Assembly (NCBI GenBank): GCA_949948735.1
Contig: CATLGV010000025.1
Coordinates: 1-49,450, forward strand
From: an uncultured Lachnospiraceae bacterium
GTDB taxonomy: Bacteria; Bacillota; Clostridia; Lachnospirales; Lachnospiraceae
Length of the DNA stretch: 49,450 nt
Reading direction: 5' to 3'
Made by a program: the position numbers and the translations under genes. Under the pieces are notes generated by a model. That model saw only the letters and a list, made by a program, of their open reading frames with translations. It searched no databases and had not been told where the DNA came from. Of the stretch, positions 1-7,462 are shown in pieces (position 1 is the first letter of the stretch; each line of letters begins with the position of its first letter).

Positions 1-90
1 TCCTCCCTCGCCATCACCAAGCGCTACCTGTGCATCGAGCAGGACGACAAGGACGACGTGTTCCGCAGAATCTACCAAAACGCCGCCTGA
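1..90 (+). CDS. Tyrosine recombinase/integrase, C-terminal fragment (cut by window edge)
   Basis: The frame is open from base 1 and stops at TGA 88-90, giving the last 29 residues of a protein that begins outside the window. The peptide starts SSLAITKRYL and continues CIEQDDKDDVF. This resembles the end of tyrosine recombinases, where a HSS..(T).RY motif carries the nucleophilic Tyr (residue 9 here) and is followed by an I.QD-D tail. Such enzymes integrate or excise phages, integrative elements and transposons. The gene points toward spoIVB, where spo0A would normally be found, which suggests an integrated element just left of the window. Only 29 residues are visible, so the family call rests on the Tyr motif and its spacing alone. 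Confidence 0.55.
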   Translation, partial: SSLAITKRYLCIEQDDKDDVFRRIYQNAA

Positions 91-467
91 CGCATCGTCG
101 CCGTCCGCCCGCAATAACGCTTTCCGTCTTCACCGCAGCGCCTGACGCGGCAGCTTGTCCGCACAGGCTTTTTTGCGTGCCCGCCGCGCCGTTCTTTTCC
201 GGGCTGCGCGCCCGCCGTATATGCCATTTCCAATTAAGAGCCATCCTATAAATAAAAAATTTGAGAAAAAGGGCTAAAGTTTTCAAAAGCCCTGCCGATA
301 TATAAAGTGTAAGCAAGGGATGCAACATTTTGAACAGATTGTTGCATCCCTTATTTGTTAATACCATTATGCCCTGTATTTGTGTTTTTATAGCAAAGCT
401 CCTGCCAGCAGCTTCAGCGCTTTGGCAGCCGCTTATCCGCTGTCTTTCCCTGCACCTTCGCATCCCC
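91..467. other. Gene-free stretch between recombinase end and spoIVB
   Basis: No convincing gene lies here on either strand. The left half (91-240) is GC-rich and the middle (240-400) AT-rich, an abrupt change in composition. It holds a strong 12-bp hairpin at 315-352 and a weaker one at 402-428 (CTGCCA/TGGCAG), just downstream of the spoIVB stop. Open frames across the region have no ribosome binding site and no recognisable protein. No spo0A remnant was recognised. Confidence 0.6.
315..352. terminator. Perfect 12-bp hairpin, probable bidirectional terminator
   Basis: The arms AAGGGATGCAAC (315-326) and GTTGCATCCCTT (341-352) pair perfectly around a 14-nt A/T-rich loop. On the plus side it is followed by ATTTGTTAAT, a weak U tract. 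It sits between convergent genes (recombinase on plus, spoIVB on minus), so it could end transcription from either. The long loop and poor U tract keep confidence moderate. Confidence 0.5.
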
Positions 468-1712
468 TCAATGCTCCAGCATATCTTCGATAAAAATACC
501 GTATCCCCGGGTCGCGTCCTGCACCAGCACATGTGTGACGGCGCCGACAAACTTCCCGTCCTGTATAATGGGGGCGCCGCTCATACCCTGAACGATTCCC
601 CCCGTCAACGCCAAAAGCTCGGGATCCGTAACCGTCAGCGAAATCTGCCGGTTTACGGTCTCTTCCCCCGGATTCAGCTTTGTAATCTCTACATCGTAAT
701 ATCTGGGCGTGCCGTCTATCGTGCACAGTATCTGTGCGGCCCCCAGCCGTACCTCCTGTTTTAACGCCACCGGAAGCGGCTCCGATACTGCCCGTATCTC
801 CTCCAGGAGATTGGAATTTGCCACGCCGTATATCCCTGCCAGCGTATTGTCTATGATTACACCGGAAACCTGATCGGATTTGTACTCAATAATCCCCGTC
901 AGCTCCCCCGGCGTTCCCTTCTGTCCGCGCTTTACCGCGACAATCTCGGTGTGGTACAGCAGACCGTTGCCAAGCCTGAGCAGCTCTCCTGTGTCCATAT
1001 CGTTGATGCCGTGCCCCAACGCTCCAAAGCGGTTCTGGTCATCAACATAGGTCATCGTCCCGATGCCCTGCGCGCTGTCGCGAAGCCATGTCCCGATCTT
1101 ATAGTTTCCCTCCTCATCCGCCTCCGGCTTTACCTTGACCTGTATCAGCTCGTCGTTGCGGGACACCTGAAAGATGATCTCCCGGCCGCCGCCGTTCTCC
1201 ACATAGGTCTTAATCTGCTTTTTATCGGTAATCGCCACACCATCCATCGCTGTCAGATAATCACCGGACTGGAGCTTATATTCCGCAGGCGCGCAGCTAC
1301 CGCCGTCCACTCCCCGAAAGCTTCCCGTGTCCACCACCAGTACGCCCTGCGTCTTGACGTAGATTCCTATCGGCCTTCCCGCAGGCGTCAGGTACGTATT
1401 CTGGATAATCTGTATGTCCACATTTTTAAGCGGCAGCAGGCCGAAAAGCTTCAGCTGCATCTCACAGGAGCTGACATTGTCTCCCGCTACAATCGTTACC
1501 GGCTGATTCAGCGACAGTACGGTATCGGAATCGGTGCTGATAACGCCCGACGCGGGGACACGCAGATTAATCTCCTCGCTTGTCCCCGCTTTTATCCGTA
1601 TGGTGCTGGGCACCGCATTCTGATAGTACGCATATGTCGCCCAACAGAACAAACCGACCGCAAATCCCAGAAACATATATAAAAATAAAATGTATCTCTT
1701 TCTTATTTTCAT
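468..1712 (-). CDS. spoIVB: SpoIVB peptidase (sporulation, S55 family)
   Basis: This serine protease is secreted from the forespore into the space between forespore and mother cell, where it cleaves SpoIVFA and triggers pro-sigma-K processing. The 414 residues show an N-terminal membrane anchor (about 8-28), a PDZ-like domain around 105-200, and a C-terminal protease domain. The catalytic residues match the B. subtilis arrangement: H234 in ALGHGI, D363 in TVTDPE and S378 in GMSGAP. Length is close to B. subtilis SpoIVB. The usual neighbours are recN upstream and spo0A downstream. Here an RND efflux pair and a secreted protein lie between recN and spoIVB, and spo0A is not downstream. A likely promoter lies at 1785-1814. 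The ribosome binding site is weak. Confidence 0.96.
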   Translation of the reverse strand: MKIRKRYILFLYMFLGFAVGLFCWATYAYYQNAVPSTIRIKAGTSEEINLRVPASGVISTDSDTVLSLNQPVTIVAGDNVSSCEMQLKLFGLLPLKNVDIQIIQNTYLTPAGRPIGIYVKTQGVLVVDTGSFRGVDGGSCAPAEYKLQSGDYLTAMDGVAITDKKQIKTYVENGGGREIIFQVSRNDELIQVKVKPEADEEGNYKIGTWLRDSAQGIGTMTYVDDQNRFGALGHGINDMDTGELLRLGNGLLYHTEIVAVKRGQKGTPGELTGIIEYKSDQVSGVIIDNTLAGIYGVANSNLLEEIRAVSEPLPVALKQEVRLGAAQILCTIDGTPRYYDVEITKLNPGEETVNRQISLTVTDPELLALTGGIVQGMSGAPIIQDGKFVGAVTHVLVQDATRGYGIFIEDMLEH

Positions 1713-1784
1713 CCCATATCACTACTTTCCGTTTTGTTTTCTTTAGAAGCCTTGAGATTGAAAGGCGTTCAAAACCCGCATATG

Positions 1785-1814
1785 TAGTATATGGATTTTT
1801 TTATAAAATAAACA
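1785..1814 (-). promoter_or_regulatory. Putative spoIVB promoter (sigma-G-like or sigma-A-like)
   Basis: On the minus strand, TGTTTA (809-814 of line 1801, i.e. 1809-1814) is followed after 17 bp by TATACTA (1785-1791). B. subtilis spoIVB is read by forespore sigma-G, whose -10 is CATACTA and -35 is close to TGAATA. The match is 6/7 and 4/6. The same bases also satisfy a weak sigma-A promoter, so the sigma factor cannot be settled by eye. Confidence 0.4.
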
Positions 1815-1850
1815 GCGCCTGCCGCAAATACTTTGCATGCCCGACGCTGT
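1812..1850 (-). terminator. Terminator-like hairpin after the RND operon
   Basis: The outer arms ACAGCG (1812-1817) and CGCTGT (1845-1850) enclose an inner GCAAA/TTTGC stem. Reading left (minus) the hairpin is followed by TTATTTTATAAAAAA. Reading right it is followed by CCGGTTTTTTATT. It lies downstream of the RND permease stop at 1905 and probably ends that transcript. Confidence 0.5.
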
Positions 1851-1904
1851 CCGGTTTTTTATTAAAATTTGTAAAAATCTTACTGTTATGGGAATCCGTT
1901 CCCG

Positions 1905-4900
1905 TCACTGTTTTTCTTTATTTCTTGCATTACGCTTCATCTGCCTGCGCTCCCTGGCCTCCTGCCTTCCCTGCTTGCTCATCAGCAGATAAAAGCTCGG
2001 CAGCAGCAGCAATATCAGCAGCGTTGAAGTGATCAGTCCGCCGATAATAATCAGGGACATGCCCTTCATCATGGCCGCATTTTCATTTTGCGCAAAAATC
2101 AGCGGAATCATCGATAAAATGGTCGTGAGCGTCGTCATCAGAATCGGCCGCAGACGGATACTGCCGCTCTCCATCAACGCATCATTTAACGGCATCGTCT
2201 CCTTAAGCTGATTGGCCGTATCCACATACAGGATGCCGTTGTTTACCACGATACCGACCAGCATCAGCACACCCATCAGGGACGTCATGTTGAGCGTGGA
2301 GCCTGTGATAAACAGCAGGAAAAAGGAACCGATCAGGCTAAACGGAATGCTGAGCATGACCATCAGCGAAAAGCTGGGCGATTCAAACTGCATTGCCATC
2401 ACAAGGAAAATCAGAAAAACAGCCGTCAGAATCGCCTGGCCTATCGCCGAAAACTCCTCGTTCATCATCTCCATCATCAGGTTTTCCGTCTGGGCAACTC
2501 CCTGCGGGAGCTGCGCGTTCTCCACCGCCTCATATATCGCGTCCTGCGCCGTAAACTTCGCCGCCTCCGTCGTATACGCCGTGATGGCAACCTGATACTT
2601 TCCGTTGCTCCGCACCAGCGTCTCCGGCACATCCGAATAAACCGCCTCGGCCACATCGCCTACCGTGATATACGTCCCTCTTGGCGTCACAAGCTCTATG
2701 TTCAGCAGCTTGCTCATCTCGTCGTAGCTGCCTCTGGGATACTCCAGCATTACGGAATATTCCTCCGTGCCGATATTCATTTTCATAACCTCTACACCAC
2801 TGCTCGCGTTATACATCTCGCTGGCCACCTGTACCGCTGTTAGGCCGACGTCCATGCATTTAAGCGGGTCTATCTTAATCTTGGCCTGTGACGCGTCCGA
2901 GGTAATATCGCTGGAGGCCTTGATAACGCCCGGGACGGCGAGCATCAGCCCCTCCACCTGCCTTGCCGCAAGCTTCAGATCTTCCATATTTTCACCGCTC
3001 AGGTCAATTTCCGTAGCGGCGCTCACGCTCAGCATCGACGACATGCCGCTCCCCGACGCCTCGACAATAATACTCATATTCGTGTATCCGCTAAGCTTCT
3101 GATTATACACATCGACAAGCTCCGCCACGCTCTTCGTACAGGACGCCGCGGGAAAAGCCGTGATTGTCGCCGTCGAACCGCTGATGGAAATATTGCAGCC
3201 CGCAAAGTCCGGGTCCGCAATTACCATCTCCTCAATAAAGCGGATATTCTCATCCATAACCTCAAGCCTTGTTCCGCTGCGCTGCTCCACCGTAATACTT
3301 ACATTATCAAGACCGGTCGCCGTCATCAGCTCCGTGTCAAGCTGGGCCGCCAGCGCAATCGCAATGCCCAGCAGGGCAACGGCCACCAGCAGGACCGTCT
3401 TTTTCTTCAGCATGATATGACCCAGCAGCGTCTTATAGCCCGAACCAATCCTGGCAAGCATCTTATTAATCAGTGTATCCTTCTTCTCCCTGGGCCTGTA
3501 TTTCCAGAAGAAAATGGGAATCAGGGTCAATGCGACCACCAGCGAGGACAGCATCGCAAAAATAATCGTAAAGCCAAGCTCCGAAAAGAGCTGGCCGGCA
3601 AGTCCCTTCAAAACCGCAAGCGGCAGATAAACAACCACCGTAGTAATTGTAGAAGCCGCCACGGAGGAAGCCACCACTCTTGTGCCCGCAAGCGCCGCGT
3701 CCTTGAAATCCGGCCGTTCGTCCTTGAGCCGGAAGCAGCTCTCCAGGACAACAATGGAGGCATCCACCATCATGCCGATTGCAATAACAAGCGCGCCCAT
3801 GGTGACAACATTCAGCGAAAAGCCCGCAAAGCTCATAAAAATCAGCGTCGCCAGCAGGGAAATCGGCATCGAGCTCCCCACGATCAGGCTGGCCTTGAAA
3901 TCTCCGAAAAAGATAAACAAAATCAACATCGAGAACACGACGCCCAGCACCAGCGTTTCCCCTACCGCGCTGAGGGACGACTTGATGCTCTCCGCCGCAT
4001 CGTAAGCCACCTGTATCCGCACCGCCGGATTCAAAGCAGCCTCCTTCTCCACAATCGCCTTTACCTGATTCGACACATCCACCGTACCGGCGCTCTGTGT
4101 TTTCGCAATGCCGATACTGATGCTGTCACTCCCGTTAAACCGGCTGATACTGCTGTAATCATTGACCGCCATCGCAACCGTCGCGATATCCGACAGCTTC
4201 ACCACGCTGCCTCTTGCCGTCACTATCGGTATATTTTGCAGGTCTATCAACGTCTCCGGCTGCGAGGACGCCGATGTGCTGACTGCCTGTGAGCCCTGAT
4301 TGACGCTTCCGATCGGAATCGTAAAATCCGTCGTGGATATGTAGGTCGCCACATTGGACATCGTCACCCCGTACTGCCTCAGCTTATCCGGATGCAGCTC
4401 TATCCTGATATAATTGGACTGTCCGCCTGTCACCGAAATATCCGCAACATCCTCAAGCCGGTCCAGCTCCGGCTCCAGCTCGTCCTCCACAAAGGTCAGG
4501 ATATCCATATCGCCCGCCGCTGTCACCGACAGCGTCATTATATCCTGCGCATTCATATTCATCTCTATAATAACAGGATCCCGGGCGTCCTCCGGCAGCT
4601 GCATGGACGCGGTGTCCAGCGCGCTGCGCAAATCCGAGTAGGCCTCGTCAATATCCATGCCGTAGGCGTAGGAGAACATTACCATGGACATATTCGCGGA
4701 GGTCTGTGAATCAATGGAATCCACACCCGCAAGCGTCTTACCGGAATCCTCAATGACCTTCGTTACCAGCTCCTGCGTTGTCTCAGGATCCCCGCCCTGA
4801 TAAACGGTAAGGACAAAAAGCATGGGCATCTCTATATCCGGCGTCAGCTCCATTTTAAAACCGAATACCGAGCTGATACCAAATACAATCAGCGCAAGTA

Positions 4901-4955
4901 CAATCAGCAGCGCCGAGACGGGTCTTTTTAACGCAAGCTTTGTCAGGGAACTCAT
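1905..4955 (-). CDS. RND family efflux permease (AcrB/SwrC-like)
   Basis: This is a proton-driven exporter of the resistance-nodulation-division superfamily, 1016 residues long as in AcrB and B. subtilis SwrC. One membrane helix at about 12-32 precedes the first large extracytoplasmic domain. TM2-TM6 start near residue 335, then come the second large domain and TM7-TM12. The proton-relay region of TM4 reads GMMVDASIVVLE, so only one of the two AcrB aspartates is present (D398, followed by Ala). The TM10 position that is Lys in AcrB is in VGIVVNNGIL, as in Gram-positive RNDs. The start has GGGGGG 7 bp upstream. The adaptor gene lies 12 bp upstream, so the two are co-transcribed. The substrate cannot be read from sequence; surfactants, lipids and antimicrobials are typical. 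Confidence 0.93.
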   Translation of the reverse strand: MSSLTKLALKRPVSALLIVLALIVFGISSVFGFKMELTPDIEMPMLFVLTVYQGGDPETTQELVTKVIEDSGKTLAGVDSIDSQTSANMSMVMFSYAYGMDIDEAYSDLRSALDTASMQLPEDARDPVIIEMNMNAQDIMTLSVTAAGDMDILTFVEDELEPELDRLEDVADISVTGGQSNYIRIELHPDKLRQYGVTMSNVATYISTTDFTIPIGSVNQGSQAVSTSASSQPETLIDLQNIPIVTARGSVVKLSDIATVAMAVNDYSSISRFNGSDSISIGIAKTQSAGTVDVSNQVKAIVEKEAALNPAVRIQVAYDAAESIKSSLSAVGETLVLGVVFSMLILFIFFGDFKASLIVGSSMPISLLATLIFMSFAGFSLNVVTMGALVIAIGMMVDASIVVLESCFRLKDERPDFKDAALAGTRVVASSVAASTITTVVVYLPLAVLKGLAGQLFSELGFTIIFAMLSSLVVALTLIPIFFWKYRPREKKDTLINKMLARIGSGYKTLLGHIMLKKKTVLLVAVALLGIAIALAAQLDTELMTATGLDNVSITVEQRSGTRLEVMDENIRFIEEMVIADPDFAGCNISISGSTATITAFPAASCTKSVAELVDVYNQKLSGYTNMSIIVEASGSGMSSMLSVSAATEIDLSGENMEDLKLAARQVEGLMLAVPGVIKASSDITSDASQAKIKIDPLKCMDVGLTAVQVASEMYNASSGVEVMKMNIGTEEYSVMLEYPRGSYDEMSKLLNIELVTPRGTYITVGDVAEAVYSDVPETLVRSNGKYQVAITAYTTEAAKFTAQDAIYEAVENAQLPQGVAQTENLMMEMMNEEFSAIGQAILTAVFLIFLVMAMQFESPSFSLMVMLSIPFSLIGSFFLLFITGSTLNMTSLMGVLMLVGIVVNNGILYVDTANQLKETMPLNDALMESGSIRLRPILMTTLTTILSMIPLIFAQNENAAMMKGMSLIIIGGLITSTLLILLLLPSFYLLMSKQGRQEARERRQMKRNARNKEKQ

Positions 4956-4967
4956 CCGCTATCCCCC

Positions 4968-6515
4968 CTATTCCTGCGCGCTGTCGGCGCCGTTGTCCGC
5001 AGGCTCCCGAACAGAGACTGCAACGCCGTCCCGCAGCTGCGCCGACCATGTCGTAATGACCAGGTCGTCTCTCGTAAGCCCGTCCGTAATCACAATATTT
5101 TCCACATCAAACAGCCCGGTCGTGACATTGGTCTTCTTTGCCCTGCCGTCCACAACCGTATACACATAGGCCTGTGTCCCGTCATAATATACCGAATCGT
5201 ACGGGATAATCAGCACATTGTTCTCATGGTATGTATCCGTAATAACCTTTGCCTTCGTCCCCGAAAGGAAGCCCGACGTATTCCCCCTGACGCCGGCCTT
5301 AATCTTAAACAGCCCTGTCGTGGCGTCAATTGCGGCTCCGATTTCCGTGATCTCGCCCGTATAGACCGCCCCGTCCTTCTCTATGGTTATCTGCTGCCCG
5401 ACAGAAAAGGTATTGCGCACATCCTCGCTGACATAGTAGACCGCCGTCATCGCATCCTTGTTCGAAATCACAAACGCGGGATTGCTCGAGGTCGCAAAAT
5501 CATGCTCCTTGATATTCACCGTCTCCACCACGCCGGAAATCGGCGCGGTAATCGTATACGTATCCAGATTCTCCTGTGCCTGCTCTATACTGAGCTGTGC
5601 CTGCGATACGCCCAGCTTCGCCTGGGAAATCGTATTCTCGGAGGCCTTCTTCTGCTCCTCGCGGAGCTCTCCGTTGCTGATATTGCTGGAAATCACCGCC
5701 TGGCCGTAGGACTCGTAAGTGCTGTCAATATTGTTCTGGAGATTTTCGATGGTCTCTTCGCACTGGTCAATCGCGGATTTGTAGCTTGCAACCGCCTGCT
5801 GCAGCTGTGAATATGCCTCTGCTGCCTGCTGATATTTGGTCATCGCCGCCACATAATCCATGGAGCCCAGCCCCATCGATTCGAAGCCGGTGGTCGTGGA
5901 GTTATTATTCTGCGCGTTCTTATATTCCTCCTCCGCCTGCTTCATTTCCTCCTCCGCCTTGTCGCGGTCCTCCTGCGCATCCGCAAGCTTTCTTTTATAT
6001 GTATCCAGCGCGGTCATCGCGTCCACAAGGCTCTCCTGAAGCTGTGTTACGCCGTCCGCCGCCTGTGAAAGCGTGTTATCCGACTGCATGTCGTTGAGTA
6101 TCGACGCGCCTTCTCCAAAGTTCATGTTATAGGAGTGCTGCGCGTTATCCAGTGAAATCTGCGCGTTCTTTACGGCAACCTCCGCGTTTTTCATCGTGAT
6201 CTGCGCTATCGTGTCATCAAGCGCCGCAAGCACATCCCCGGCCTCAACCACATCTCCCGCCGCGACCATAATCTCCATGACCTCCGCCGTCGCCAGGGGA
6301 ATCACATAGACAGACGCCTCCGGCTCGATGGTCGCGATAAATTCCCCGCTGAGACTGAGGCTGCCAAGCTCCGGATTGGCTGCCTCAACCACCGCTACAT
6401 CCGCCGCGGTCTCCTCCACTGCCTGTTCTCCGCACCCGCCAAGCGCCAATACGAGAAACGCGGCCCCTAAAAGCAGCGCGGCTCTTTTTCCCTGCCTTCT
6501 TGTCTTTATCTTCAT
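4968..6515 (-). CDS. RND/HlyD-type efflux adaptor lipoprotein (membrane fusion protein)
   Basis: The 515-residue adaptor partners the downstream RND permease. The N-terminus is a lipoprotein signal with lipobox LGGC near residue 28, so it should be lipid-anchored outside the membrane. A biotinyl-lipoyl half (around 70-105, AAGDVVEAGDVL) is followed by a long alpha-helical coiled coil (about 140-320, rich in Q/E/K/A). The second lipoyl half comes next (ITAPISGVVE) and then beta-barrel and membrane-proximal domains. A very long hairpin is odd in a monoderm, where no TolC-like partner is needed. It may span the thick wall. The upstream region carries an inverted repeat at 6587-6612 that could be an operator. 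Confidence 0.9.
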   Translation of the reverse strand: MKIKTRRQGKRAALLLGAAFLVLALGGCGEQAVEETAADVAVVEAANPELGSLSLSGEFIATIEPEASVYVIPLATAEVMEIMVAAGDVVEAGDVLAALDDTIAQITMKNAEVAVKNAQISLDNAQHSYNMNFGEGASILNDMQSDNTLSQAADGVTQLQESLVDAMTALDTYKRKLADAQEDRDKAEEEMKQAEEEYKNAQNNNSTTTGFESMGLGSMDYVAAMTKYQQAAEAYSQLQQAVASYKSAIDQCEETIENLQNNIDSTYESYGQAVISSNISNGELREEQKKASENTISQAKLGVSQAQLSIEQAQENLDTYTITAPISGVVETVNIKEHDFATSSNPAFVISNKDAMTAVYYVSEDVRNTFSVGQQITIEKDGAVYTGEITEIGAAIDATTGLFKIKAGVRGNTSGFLSGTKAKVITDTYHENNVLIIPYDSVYYDGTQAYVYTVVDGRAKKTNVTTGLFDVENIVITDGLTRDDLVITTWSAQLRDGVAVSVREPADNGADSAQE

Positions 6516-6586
6516 AGCTCTGTCTCATACTCCCTTCCGGATACCCCAAATGCCCTGCATTTTCCATACAGTCTATTCTATATAAT

Positions 6587-6612
6587 ATTTTCCCATAAGA
6601 AAAGGGGAAAAT
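6587..6612. promoter_or_regulatory. 8-bp inverted repeat upstream of the efflux operon, possible operator
   Basis: ATTTTCCC (6587-6594) and GGGAAAAT (6605-6612) form a perfect inverted repeat with a 10-bp spacer, giving 18 bp between dyad arm starts. It lies 72 bp upstream of the adaptor start, next to TATTAT/TATAGA sequences that could be its -10 region. The size and spacing suit a TetR- or MarR-like dimer, but no regulator gene is adjacent. A hairpin role in RNA is an alternative. Confidence 0.35.
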
Positions 6613-6646
6613 CACATTCTTTATTTTACTTTTAGATTTTCAGGTC

Positions 6647-6676
6647 TTGTTATTTCGTCCCTTCTCCCTTTATAAT
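6647..6676 (+). promoter_or_regulatory. Sigma-A promoter of the secreted-protein gene
   Basis: TTGTTA (6647-6652) and TATAAT (6671-6676) are separated by 18 bp on the plus strand, about 70 bp upstream of the ATG at 6745. A small hairpin GGCCTT/AAGGCC (6705-6722) falls in the 5' leader. Confidence 0.7.
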
Positions 6677-6744
6677 AGATTGTAACAGCCTTAACAGAAA
6701 AAGCGGCCTTCAAAGAAAGGCCACATTACGAAAGGGGAAATATT

Positions 6745-7437
6745 ATGAATCTCAGAATCAAAAGGCTCCTGTCGGCAGTTCTTCTCATCGCCCTGACAGT
6801 ATCCTTTCCCATTACCGCTTCCGCAAAGGAGAGCATCGGCAACGGCCTGATCCTTTCCGATGACGTTCTGACGCTGGCAGAGGGCAGCTCCGTTTTCCTG
6901 ACCGCAGCCCTGCCGGAGGGCTTTGACGCCTCGAGACTGACCTGCGTCAGCGCAGATCCCGCAGTCGCGGCCGTCGTCCCCGCCGGAGCAGTGGCAAATC
7001 TCGCGAGCTTTCAGGTTTCCTACGTCGGCACCGGCAGCACCGTCGTCGCCATCTACCATGCAGACAACCCCGCCGTCGTCGCTTACACGGTTGTCAATGC
7101 GGCCGTCATCCCCGTGGAAGCGCCCGCCAGGCTGGGAACGAACCGCGACAATTACTGTAAGCTTATCGGTTATGAATTTGTTCCCTATGAGCTTAATTCC
7201 TACGGATACCTGGGCGGCTTTCAATACACCCTTAAGCTGCAGTACCAGTGTGTTTCTTACAAAGACGAGGGCTTCACCAAATGGGGGTGCTACGGCTTCT
7301 TCTACGACGCGTCCGGCGCCGTGATTTCCAAGGTACGCCTTTATTGCAGCGCACTTTCCAAGGACAGGATCTATCACACCGAATTTAATGTTCCCGTCAA
7401 CGCCGTAAGGTTCTCGATTGAGGGATTCTCGGACTAA
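6745..7437 (+). CDS. Secreted protein with Ig-like (BIG2-like) domain, unknown function
   Basis: The 230-residue protein starts with a clear Sec signal peptide (positive MNLRIKR, hydrophobic core, cleavage near ITASA-KE, about residue 27). Residues 35-125 look like a bacterial Ig-like fold: LSDDVLTLAEGSS, then SADPAVAAVVP and GTGSTVVAIY. The C-terminal half (about 140-230) is aromatic and beta-rich (GYLGGFQYTLKLQY) and I do not recognise it. Five cysteines remain after cleavage. The ribosome binding site AAAGGGGAAA is strong. It is one of only two complete plus-strand genes. It sits between recN and the efflux operon, divergent from the latter, and breaks the usual recN-spoIVB adjacency. It could be an envelope or adhesion protein, but no function is assigned. 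Confidence 0.75.
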   Translation: MNLRIKRLLSAVLLIALTVSFPITASAKESIGNGLILSDDVLTLAEGSSVFLTAALPEGFDASRLTCVSADPAVAAVVPAGAVANLASFQVSYVGTGSTVVAIYHADNPAVVAYTVVNAAVIPVEAPARLGTNRDNYCKLIGYEFVPYELNSYGYLGGFQYTLKLQYQCVSYKDEGFTKWGCYGFFYDASGAVISKVRLYCSALSKDRIYHTEFNVPVNAVRFSIEGFSD

Positions 7438-7443
7438 AAACGC

Positions 7444-7462
7444 AAGCGCGTCACGCGCGCTT
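7444..7462 (+). terminator. Short hairpin at the convergent end of the secreted-protein gene and recN
   Basis: AAGCGCG (7444-7450) pairs with CGCGCTT (7456-7462), followed by CTTTTCCTG on the plus side. It overlaps the last codons and stop of recN, so the two convergent genes share it. The U tract is weak. Confidence 0.45.

Noticed and set aside
402..428. Hairpin CTGCCA/TGGCAG just after spoIVB
   Set aside because: It has a 6-bp outer stem and no adjacent U tract; the stronger hairpin at 315-352 is a better terminator.
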